13,034 nucleotides of DNA from Kiritimatiellia bacterium (lineage in GTDB: Bacteria > Verrucomicrobiota > Kiritimatiellia > RFP12 > UBA1067), in NCBI GenBank assembly GCA_017547265.1, contig JAFYQC010000123.1, positions 1 to 13,034 on the forward strand, written 5' to 3'. Shown here one piece after another: positions 1 to 6,058 of the stretch (positions are counted from its first letter, which is position 1; every line of letters begins with the position of its first letter). The notes beneath the pieces are model-generated. The model did not search any database, was not told where the DNA came from, and saw nothing but the letters and a program-made list of their open reading frames with translations. Position numbers and translations under genes: made by a program.

Positions 1-1248
1 CAGCTCGGCGTCATCCAGAAGACGCAGGAGATACTTTCGCTCTACGAGTCGCTGCTGACTCGCCCAGAATTTGCCGACGAGACGTCGGGCGCGTTTACTG
101 AGACGCTTTACATGTACATCACGGGCGAGATCTATGCCGTCGCGGGCGAGGGCTCGACCCCCGCGTTCGACGACCGCCGCACGGCGCTCCCGGGCGCGAC
201 TTATGTCGGCGGGCGTGCCGTAATGCACCCCGGCGCGGACGAGCGCAGCGAAGTGCTTCTCTCCAACCTGCGTGGGCTCATGTCGAAGGACGAGATCGTC
301 GTCTATGCGAACGTCTACGAAATCCGCCAGGCCGACGACGTGCCGATCGGGAAGGGCAAGACGCGCGAAATCGTCTACAAGACGAACCGCAGCCCGCTCG
401 AGAAGAGCTTGATCGAGAAGCGTCTTTCGAGCGCGCGTCGTGGCTACGGCAGCTACATGCTCGCTCGCATCGGCGCGTTGAGGGCGCTCGGTCTTTCCCT
501 TAGCGCAAAATACATGCTGCTTCGCCGCCGTCCGCACAAGGGTCGCCGTCCGCTTGACTTCTACATCCGCGAGCGTTGCGAGGGCGAGCCGATGGATTCG
601 ATACCCGCGAACTATTTCTGCAACGCCGACGACGCCTCGGTCGAGGAGAAGGACGTCGTTCTCGGGCTTGCGACATTGATGGGCGACGCGGCCGCGCAGA
701 ACATGGCGATGAAGAAGTACGACCCTGCGACGCAGTCTCCGCTCTATGGCGTCGGCAAGGAGATCTACGAGTTCGAGTACGACATCATCCGTCAGCGCGT
801 CGTCCCGAAGAGCGTCGCGACATGCTCGGTGCGCGGCAGTTTCGGCTGGCCGGATATTTCGTTCTCCGACGAGAACCTGCTCGCGCTCGCGAACTTCTAC
901 CTCGGCAACTTCGCCCATGCGCTGAAGATCTACCAGAAGCGTCACGCCGTGACGATGGCCGAGGTCGCCGAGAGGTTCATGAACGGCTTCGAGTACAGGA
1001 CACATGCGCTTGCGTGGCAGCTTTCGGTGATGCGCGAAGAGTTCGAGGGCTTTAAGCCGTTGCTTCCCAGCGTCTATGACTTCGAGCGGAAGTGGGCGTT
1101 CGTGCTGTGGTCGCTCGAGCGCCAGGAGCGCCGCATGCCGATCCTGCGTCGCCTGTTCATGGAAAAGGTCGCACTTGTCGAGGGCGAGACCTCGGCCGGC
1201 GGCGAGGGTGCACCCCGCATTGAGTCCGGGGGATATGCGGAGTCGTGA
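1..1248 (+). CDS. Conserved-looking protein of unknown function, 3' part only
   Basis: The frame is open to the left edge of the window, so this is the C-terminal 415 residues of a longer protein whose start lies outside. I do not recognise the family. The visible part is soluble, rich in charged and aromatic residues, and has no membrane segment or signal peptide. Around window positions 760-930 there is a segment with the order GKEIYEFEYD, then TCSVRGSFGWPD, then a helical stretch ending FAHALKIY; it looks like a folded, constrained domain rather than low complexity. The tail is Gly/Glu-rich and probably disordered. The stop overlaps the GTG start of rsgA (GTGA), so the two are probably translationally coupled, and queA follows with a one-base overlap. 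That suggests an operon with translation-related genes but does not give a function. High third-position GC, like its neighbours, supports a real gene. Confidence is high for coding and low for role. Confidence 0.85.
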   Translation, partial: QLGVIQKTQEILSLYESLLTRPEFADETSGAFTETLYMYITGEIYAVAGEGSTPAFDDRRTALPGATYVGGRAVMHPGADERSEVLLSNLRGLMSKDEIVVYANVYEIRQADDVPIGKGKTREIVYKTNRSPLEKSLIEKRLSSARRGYGSYMLARIGALRALGLSLSAKYMLLRRRPHKGRRPLDFYIRERCEGEPMDSIPANYFCNADDASVEEKDVVLGLATLMGDAAAQNMAMKKYDPATQSPLYGVGKEIYEFEYDIIRQRVVPKSVATCSVRGSFGWPDISFSDENLLALANFYLGNFAHALKIYQKRHAVTMAEVAERFMNGFEYRTHALAWQLSVMREEFEGFKPLLPSVYDFERKWAFVLWSLERQERRMPILRRLFMEKVALVEGETSAGGEGAPRIESGGYAES

Positions 1249-2123
1249 CCCGCATAGAGAGATTCGGCTGGCGGGGAGCCGTCGAGCCCGGCATTGGGCG
1301 CGTCGTTAGTGCGCATGGCGACTACTATCATCTTGTCTGCAACGAGGCAGAAGGCGAGATACTTGCCCGCAAGAAGAAGTCCGCGTTCGGCCGCATGAAG
1401 ACCGTCGCTCCAGACGACATGAAGGGCGCGAAGAAGTCGGAACTGCAGGCGTCCGAACCGCTCAAGCCGATCACCGGCGACTTCGTGAGGTTTCGCCACA
1501 ACGCGCAGGGCGACTCGATGATACTCGAGGTCCTGCCGCGTTTCTCGCACTTCGAGCGCCGCGACCCCGCAGCGCGTCGCACCTCTCAGACGCTCGCAGT
1601 CAACTTCGACACTCTCTTCATAATGATGTCGCTGAACGAGGACTTCTCTACGGCGAGGATCGACCGGTATCTTGCGCTTGCCGAGGACATTGGGGGCGGC
1701 GAGGCAGTTGTCGTGCTCACGAAAGCCGACCTCTGGCGCGACGGAGACGAAGCGTTCGTAGACGAACTTGTCGAGACGATAGCAGGCCGCGCGCGGCTTC
1801 TCAAGGTGTCTTCGCTTACCGGCGAGGGAATGGACGCCGTGCAGGAATACGCGGCTCCCGGCAAGACTCTCGCCTTCGTCGGCTCGTCGGGCGTAGGCAA
1901 GTCGACGCTCCTTAATACGCTCGCGGGAGAGGAATGGGCGGCAACGCAGGAGATTCAGGAGTGGTCCGGGAAGGGCCGCCACACGACGACGAGCCGCGAG
2001 CTCGTCATGCTGCCGTCGGGGGCGATGGTGATCGACACGCCCGGCGTCAGGGAGATAGGCATGGTAGGCGAGGCTGACCAGATAGTAGCCAAGGGCGTCT
2101 CGACCCACCGTTGGAGAAAGTAA
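1245..2123 (+). CDS. rsgA: Ribosome small subunit-dependent GTPase RsgA, lacking the C-terminal zinc domain
   Basis: RsgA (YjeQ/CpgA) is a circularly permuted GTPase that acts late in 30S ribosomal subunit maturation. An N-terminal OB-fold region (about residues 15-100) contains PITGDFVRF and leads to LPRFSHFERRDPA. The G motifs then come in the permuted order: TKAD (G4) near residue 160, GSSGVGKST (P-loop) near 211-219, KGRHTTTSREL (G2, with the family histidine) near 243, and DTPG (G3) near 264. The family normally continues with a domain that binds zinc through a C...CxHx5C pattern. Here the protein ends about 26 residues after DTPG, with the tail GVSTHRWRK and no cysteine in that tail. 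About 80 nt separate G3 from the queA start, too few to hide that domain in another frame, so it looks deleted rather than frameshifted. The GTG start overlaps the preceding stop and the stop overlaps the queA ATG (TAATG). Identity is certain; function of the truncated form is not. Confidence 0.9.
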   Translation: MTRIERFGWRGAVEPGIGRVVSAHGDYYHLVCNEAEGEILARKKKSAFGRMKTVAPDDMKGAKKSELQASEPLKPITGDFVRFRHNAQGDSMILEVLPRFSHFERRDPAARRTSQTLAVNFDTLFIMMSLNEDFSTARIDRYLALAEDIGGGEAVVVLTKADLWRDGDEAFVDELVETIAGRARLLKVSSLTGEGMDAVQEYAAPGKTLAFVGSSGVGKSTLLNTLAGEEWAATQEIQEWSGKGRHTTTSRELVMLPSGAMVIDTPGVREIGMVGEADQIVAKGVSTHRWRK

Positions 2124-3343
2124 TGAAGACAAGGCAGTTTTGGTATCCGCTTCCAGAGCGGCTGATAGCGCAGCACCCCGCCGAAAAGCGCGGCACCGAG
2201 AAGATGATGGTGCTCCACCGCGCGACGGGCGTCGTCGAGCACAGGCATATCGCGGACATCGTCGAGTACATCACGGCGAATGACTTGCTCGTCGTGAACG
2301 ACACCAAGGTGTTCCCCGCGCGGCTAATAGGCGAGTGGCCCGATACGCACGGCGCAATCGAGCTTCTAATGGTCAACGCCGCGCCGATGGACGCCGACGA
2401 CGAGCGGCCGAGCATGACGGCGGGGACCGATTCGCTTCGCTGGAACTGCATAATCGGCTCGGGCCGCAAGTGCCGCGAAGGGCAGGTCGCCTCGTTCGGA
2501 CCCGCAGGCGAACTAAAGGCGACGCTCGTGAAGCCGCTTTCCGGCATCGGCATGTGGCAGGTGGAGTTCTCGTGCGATCGCCCGCTAATGGATCTTCTCG
2601 ACGAGTTTGGCCGCACGCCTGTTCCGCCCTACGTGAAGCGCGAGGGCACGGCCGAGGAGGAGAAGGAGGACCGCGAGCGCTACCAGACGATCTATGCGCG
2701 CGAGGTTGGCTCGGTCGCCGCGCCGACAGCGGGGCTTCACTTCACGCCCGAGATCTTCGCCGCACTCGACGCGAAGGGCGTCCGGCGCGTCGCAGTCACG
2801 CTCCATGTCGGGCCTGGCACCTTCCGCCCCGTGAAGGCCGACAACATCGAAGACCACCACATGGACTTCGAGGCGTTTACCGTGCCGCCTGAGACGGCCG
2901 AGGCGATCAACGAGTGCAAGGCGCGCGGCGGTCGCATCTTCTGCGTCGGCTCCACGACGGTCAGGACGCTCGAAACCGTCGCCGCCGCAGTAGAGTCCGA
3001 TAGGGTCAATGCAGGGTCTGATAGCGGTGGTGTAGAGTCTGATAGGGTCAATGCAGGGTCTGATAGCGCTGACTCTACATCGACTCTAACCGACCCTAAT
3101 TCGACTCTAAGTGACTCTAAGGTCGTTGTGCCTTGTTCGGGTGCGAGCGACATATTCATCTATCCGCCGTACCGCTTCCGTGTGTGCGACTGCATGCTTA
3201 CGAACTTCCACCTTCCGCAGTCGACGCTCCTCATGATGATTTCGGCGCTCGCAGGCCGCGAGCGGGTCCTCTGTTCCTATGCCCTTGCCGTGAGAAACAA
3301 CTACATGTTCTTTTCATACGGCGATTGCATGCTCATAGTCTGA
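2123..3343 (+). CDS. queA: S-adenosylmethionine:tRNA ribosyltransferase-isomerase QueA with repeat insertion
   Basis: QueA transfers and rearranges the ribosyl group of SAM onto preQ1 in tRNA, giving epoxyqueuosine at the wobble position. The start is the ATG at 2123, preceded by GGAG at 2113-2116 and giving the typical family beginning MKTRQFWYPLPERLIAQHPA. A TTG at 2111 would be longer but lies next to this ribosome binding site. Other recognisable blocks are NDTKVFPARL, GRTPVPPYVKR, the PTAGLHFTPE segment, VTLHVGPGTFRPV, GSTTVRTLE, TNFHLPQSTLLMMISALAG and the C-terminal SYGDCMLI. The protein is 406 residues against a usual 340-360. Most of the excess is about 45 Ser/Asp-rich residues starting at residue 290, between TVRTLE and the DIFIYPPY block, encoded by short direct and inverted DNA repeats. 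All catalytic-core blocks flank this insertion and the frame is kept, so the enzyme may remain active with a surface loop. It ends the first gene cluster. Confidence 0.96.
   Translation: MKTRQFWYPLPERLIAQHPAEKRGTEKMMVLHRATGVVEHRHIADIVEYITANDLLVVNDTKVFPARLIGEWPDTHGAIELLMVNAAPMDADDERPSMTAGTDSLRWNCIIGSGRKCREGQVASFGPAGELKATLVKPLSGIGMWQVEFSCDRPLMDLLDEFGRTPVPPYVKREGTAEEEKEDRERYQTIYAREVGSVAAPTAGLHFTPEIFAALDAKGVRRVAVTLHVGPGTFRPVKADNIEDHHMDFEAFTVPPETAEAINECKARGGRIFCVGSTTVRTLETVAAAVESDRVNAGSDSGGVESDRVNAGSDSADSTSTLTDPNSTLSDSKVVVPCSGASDIFIYPPYRFRVCDCMLTNFHLPQSTLLMMISALAGRERVLCSYALAVRNNYMFFSYGDCMLIV
2990..3120 (+). repeat. Composite direct and inverted repeat inserted in frame in queA
   Basis: A 37-nt unit at 2990-3026 recurs at 3032-3068 with one difference (period 42 nt). 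Both contain TAGAGTC, TAGGGTC and AGGGTC cores. The following stretch carries the same heptamer on the opposite strand: GACTCTA at 3071, 3082, 3103 and 3113, and GACCCTA at 3092. The insert could therefore fold back on itself. It encodes a Ser/Asp-rich linker in QueA (residues about 290-333). The unit count and spacing have kept the frame. Confidence 0.9.
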
Positions 3344-3354
3344 TTTGATATAAT
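3325..3354 (+). promoter_or_regulatory. Sigma70-type promoter before the PAS gene
   Basis: A perfect TATAAT lies at 3349-3354, with a weak -35 candidate TTGCAT at 3325-3330 (18-bp spacer) inside the end of queA. Transcription would begin near 3361, only about four bases before the ATG at 3365. There is no Shine-Dalgarno sequence between, so the message would be leaderless or nearly so. Confidence 0.6.
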
Positions 3355-3364
3355 ACTACCCAAT

Positions 3365-4075
3365 ATGCCGCTATTCGTGCCTAAAGACCGCAAGTCGCTC
3401 TTCCGCCAGTTCCTGGCGGGAATGTACGACGCCGTCGTCATAACCGACCCGAATGGCCACATCATCGAAATCAATCCTCGCGCCGAGGAGCACTTTGGCT
3501 ACTCCCAGGACGAGGTGATCGACAGGCCGATTTCTTTTTACATCCCCGGTCTCGCGCCAGAGATAGTCCAGCGCATACGCCGCGGGCTCGAAGGCGACCG
3601 CCACATGATGATCGACGCGAACGGCCTCAACAAGGACGGCTCGAAGTTCTCCTGCGAGGTGACTGTTTCGATAATCGACTTGATGGATCCAGGCGACCTC
3701 GTCTTCACCGTCCGCAACACCGAGCGCCGCCGCCGCATCAACACCATGCTCCGCGCGAAGGCCAACGCCTTCCAGGTCGCGCAGTGCGCGCTTTTTGCGT
3801 GCGACGCCGACGGCAACATTCGCGAGTGCAACACGGCGTTCTGCGAAATGTTCGACCTCAAGGACGAAGAGGACGCGCGCACTCACACCTTTGCGGAATT
3901 CATGTCCGACGATCCGCTTCCCGAGAACTTCAAGAAGGCGCTCGCGGGCGAGACGACCGTAACCGGAATCGTCGCCGAGGGCGATGAAGACCAGGAGGAA
4001 GTCGAGGTCGTCCTTGCGCCCAACATGCTCGGCCACAAGTGCCAAGGCGTGGTCGGCAGCATCATCAAGGTCTGA
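3365..4075 (+). CDS. Double-PAS-domain protein without an output domain
   Basis: The 236-residue protein consists of two PAS sensor domains and nothing else recognisable. The first (about residues 10-118) has the classic succession GMYDAVVITDPNGHIIEINPRAE, FGYSQDEVIDRPISF, then KDGSKFSCEVTVS and a DLVFTVRNTERR strand and PAC-like segment. The second (about 128-236) begins NAFQVAQCALFACDADGNIREC and continues NTAFCEMFDL. There is no histidine kinase, GGDEF, HTH or methyl-accepting domain, so it must act through a partner protein or be a remnant of a larger sensor. Known PAS domains bind small ligands, haem or flavin, or mediate dimerisation; nothing here shows which. No signal peptide or membrane segment is seen, so it is probably cytoplasmic. 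It follows a strong -10 almost directly and is separated by four bases from the pseudouridine synthase gene, which suggests cotranscription. Confidence 0.85.
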   Translation: MPLFVPKDRKSLFRQFLAGMYDAVVITDPNGHIIEINPRAEEHFGYSQDEVIDRPISFYIPGLAPEIVQRIRRGLEGDRHMMIDANGLNKDGSKFSCEVTVSIIDLMDPGDLVFTVRNTERRRRINTMLRAKANAFQVAQCALFACDADGNIRECNTAFCEMFDLKDEEDARTHTFAEFMSDDPLPENFKKALAGETTVTGIVAEGDEDQEEVEVVLAPNMLGHKCQGVVGSIIKV

Positions 4076-4079
4076 CGCG

Positions 4080-4997
4080 ATGCGCCGCCCCTACCAGCAT
4101 TCTGCGGGCATCGTATCCCTCTCCGTCAACAAGCCGGATCCCAAGATACTGCAGGATTTTCTTGTCCTCAAGTTCGCGCTTTCCCGCCGCGCGGCAAAGG
4201 CGGCCATCGACGGTCGCAGCGTCTGGGTCAACCGCAAGTGCGTGTGGATTGCGCGCTATGCGCTCAAGACAGGCGATCTCGTCGAGGTTCCGTCGGTCGT
4301 CGTGAAGGGCGCCCAGAGGCAGTCGGCCCAGAGCTCGCGCGAAAACGCGACGCCCGGCGCACTCCCCGCAAAGAGGCATGTCAGGGTGCTTTGGCAGGAC
4401 GACAACTACCTCGTATGCGACAAGCCGGCTGGGCTCGTCTCTTGCGACGATCCAAAGAGCGTCGAGGCGATCCTTCGCGAGCAGGAGAAGGTTCCGACTC
4501 TCGAGGCGGTCCACCGTCTCGATCGCGATACGACTGGATGCCTCATGTTCGCAAAGAACCACGCCGCACTCGAGGCGGCGATAGAGGAATTCAAGACGCA
4601 TGTCGTAACGAAGGTCTACCACGCCGTTGTCGTTGGCGAGTTCAAGTTCGCGCACCGGCTCATCGACACTCCGCTTGACGGGCAGCCAGCCGTCTCTCGC
4701 GTGACGAGGGAGGCGAAGTCGGCGGACGCGAGTTTCCTGAGGGTTCGCATAGACACCGGCCGCACGAACCAGATTCGCCGCCACCTCGCGTCGTTGCGTT
4801 TCCCGATAGTTGGCGACAGGGTGTTCGGGCTCAAGAACGCACGCGACCCGCGGCTTATGCGCGTTCCGCGGCAGATGCTCCACGCGTCCACGCTTACGCT
4901 GCCGCATCCCTTGTCGCGCAGCACTGAGATTTCCGTACACTCGCCGCTTCCGGCTGACTTCAGGGCGGCGTTGAAGCTTTTTGGAATGGGGAAATAG
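4080..4997 (+). CDS. RluA-family pseudouridine synthase with N-terminal S4 domain
   Basis: The enzyme isomerises specific uridines to pseudouridine in rRNA or tRNA. With the ATG at 4080 it has 305 residues. An S4 RNA-binding segment covers about residues 18-70 (LQDFLVLKFALSRRAAKAAI, then VWVN and LKTGDLVEVP). A short linker follows, then the catalytic domain from VLWQDDNYLVCDKPAG. The RluA signature HRLDRDTTG is at residues 145-153 with the catalytic aspartate at D148. TKVYHAVVVGE and the late motif GRTNQIRRHL are also present. This architecture matches RluC/RluD-type enzymes, but the exact target site cannot be told, so no symbol is given. An in-frame ATG at 3984 would lengthen the N-terminus, but it lies inside the PAS coding sequence and adds unmatched basic residues. 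There is no clear Shine-Dalgarno site at 4080; translation is probably coupled to the PAS gene ending at 4075. Confidence 0.92.
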   Translation: MRRPYQHSAGIVSLSVNKPDPKILQDFLVLKFALSRRAAKAAIDGRSVWVNRKCVWIARYALKTGDLVEVPSVVVKGAQRQSAQSSRENATPGALPAKRHVRVLWQDDNYLVCDKPAGLVSCDDPKSVEAILREQEKVPTLEAVHRLDRDTTGCLMFAKNHAALEAAIEEFKTHVVTKVYHAVVVGEFKFAHRLIDTPLDGQPAVSRVTREAKSADASFLRVRIDTGRTNQIRRHLASLRFPIVGDRVFGLKNARDPRLMRVPRQMLHASTLTLPHPLSRSTEISVHSPLPADFRAALKLFGMGK

Positions 4998-4999
4998 CA

Positions 5000-5560
5000 A
5001 TGTCACAGGAATGGAACATCAGGTCCCGCGGCCATGTATGCAGTCTCTGCCAGAAACCGCTCGTCGACCGCGCGCCAGTAGTAAGTGCGCTAAAGGAGAC
5101 TCCCGAGGGGTACGAGCGTTTCGACTGCCACCCGGAGTGCTGGAAGACAGCCGAGCGCGACTGGGAGCCGTTCTCGCAGTGGGACGGCGTCTATCTCGCG
5201 CCTGTAAAGGAAGAGAAGAAGGAGCCGCTCAAGAAGGAGGACGCGGGCGAGCTCCTCAGGCAGCTCGTCACGCTCGACGACCCCGCGATGAAGAACGTCG
5301 TCTATGTCCTCGCCGTGATGCTCGAGCGCTCGAAGATACTCGTCGAGCGCGATGCGAAGGAACTTGAGGACGGGAAGATCCGCCGCGTCTACGAAGACCG
5401 CAAGCAGGGCGACACCTTCGTCATTCTCGATCCGCGTCTCCGGCTTGAGAACCTTGCAGAGGTTCAGGGTCAGGTCGTCGCGCTCCTCTCGGGCACGAAG
5501 ACCCTCGGCGAAGTCGCCAAGGAGGAGGATTGCGCCGCCGAGTCACAGCCGCAGCAGTAG
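5000..5560 (+). CDS. Small cytoplasmic protein with CxxC...CHxxC putative metal site
   Basis: I do not recognise a named family. The 186-residue protein begins with a compact putative zinc-binding module: C14-x2-C17 (VCSLCQ) followed by C43, H44 and C47 (FDCHPECWK), comparable to treble-clef or zinc-ribbon knuckles. A Lys/Glu-rich linker follows (residues about 70-85), then a helical segment with VVYVLAVMLERSKILVERD near 100-120, and a final part resembling VILDPRLRLENLAEVQGQV. There are no membrane spans. The ATG is preceded by GGGGA at 4988-4992, two bases after the pseudouridine synthase stop. The 3' end overlaps the proposed exosortase start. The arrangement suggests the same operon, and the protein may bind RNA or protein through its Cys cluster, but that is a guess from the motif alone. 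Confidence 0.85.
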   Translation: MSQEWNIRSRGHVCSLCQKPLVDRAPVVSALKETPEGYERFDCHPECWKTAERDWEPFSQWDGVYLAPVKEEKKEPLKKEDAGELLRQLVTLDDPAMKNVVYVLAVMLERSKILVERDAKELEDGKIRRVYEDRKQGDTFVILDPRLRLENLAEVQGQVVALLSGTKTLGEVAKEEDCAAESQPQQ

Positions 5561-6033
5561 CTGTTGCGCTTGGCGTGAAGCTTGCTGTCGACGTGCTGCC
5601 TGTTGCAGCCGTCGCCTTTGGCTTTATGCGACCCGCCGCGCGGCTCGCCACAATCTACTTGGGCGCGGCGTTTGATCCTTCAGCGATGACGATTTCGGCG
5701 CGCGGCGTGACGATCGCCGTCGTGCGGGCGTGTTCTGCGACGGACTTCTTCTCGATGGCGTTTACGCTCCTTTGCTTTGCCATGCCGATTCGCCATCTTG
5801 CGTTGAGAATTCCCGCCGCCATTGCGGCTGCGTGGATAGTCGCCGTTCTCGCAAACGCCGTACGGCTCGTCCTTCTCGTCTATGCGGACGGTTTCTTCCC
5901 CGCGTCGCAGATTCCCGCCGTCCACATGGCCATAGGCATCGCTGTCTTCTTGCCCGTGTTCGCCTTGTTGTGGTATACTTTTGTCGTAAAAGCCAGTTGC
6001 AAGAAATCTTTTAGACAGGATTTACAGGATTAA
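5530..6033 (+). CDS. xrtK: Exosortase, XrtK-type compact family
   Basis: Exosortases are polytopic membrane proteases or transpeptidases thought to recognise a C-terminal tripartite tail on exported proteins and cleave it. This 167-residue protein is almost entirely hydrophobic, with about five membrane segments. It carries the three conserved residues in the expected order: Cys68 in RACSATDFFSMAF, Arg112 in ANAVRLVLLVYA, and His132 in PAVHMAIGIAVFLP. Its small size, and the adjacent gene for a VIT-domain membrane protein with an exosortase-like tail, fit the dedicated types described as XrtK (MSEP-CTERM) or XrtN (VIT); XrtK is my best call. The start is uncertain. TTG at 5530 overlaps the upstream gene by 31 bases and sits only one base after GGAGGAGG; GTG at 5575 is an alternative that would shorten the first membrane segment. 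The last residues (FRQDLQD) and the stop are encoded by a nonamer tandem repeat, so the natural C-terminus has probably been altered. Confidence 0.82.
   Translation: MRRRVTAAAVAVALGVKLAVDVLPVAAVAFGFMRPAARLATIYLGAAFDPSAMTISARGVTIAVVRACSATDFFSMAFTLLCFAMPIRHLALRIPAAIAAAWIVAVLANAVRLVLLVYADGFFPASQIPAVHMAIGIAVFLPVFALLWYTFVVKASCKKSFRQDLQD
5950..5979 (+). promoter_or_regulatory. Possible internal promoter in the 3' end of xrtK
   Basis: TTGCCC at 5950-5955 and TATACT at 5974-5979 are spaced 18 bp apart and point to the VIT-domain gene at 6059. The match is moderate and lies in coding sequence, so it may be chance; if real, it would give the substrate gene its own transcript. Confidence 0.3.
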
Positions 6034-6041
6034 CAGGATTT
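6015..6041 (+). repeat. Three tandem ACAGGATTW nonamers
   Basis: ACAGGATTT (6015-6023), ACAGGATTA (6024-6032) and ACAGGATTT (6033-6041) are in perfect tandem. Similar ACAGGATT-type runs are, as I recall, scattered in intergenic DNA of many unrelated bacteria. Here the repeat supplies the xrtK stop codon (TAA at 6031-6033) and occupies the space before the next ribosome binding site. Confidence 0.9.
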
Positions 6042-6058
6042 GAGAAAGGATTATCAGC

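Noticed and set aside
2045..2123. Frameshift as the cause of the short RsgA
   Set aside because: The interval up to the queA start is too short to encode the missing zinc domain in any frame.
1074..2132. Long minus-strand open frame opposite rsgA
   Set aside because: It is a shadow of a clear rsgA on the other strand in GC-rich DNA. Its composition (Arg/His/Ala-rich) shows no family motifs.
2990..3120. CRISPR-like array
   Set aside because: There are only two direct copies, with a 5-nt gap rather than a spacer, and an inverted continuation, all inside queA.
4065..5006. Long minus-strand open frame opposite the pseudouridine synthase
   Set aside because: The + strand encodes an intact RluA-family enzyme with its catalytic motif; the minus frame is a codon-bias artefact.
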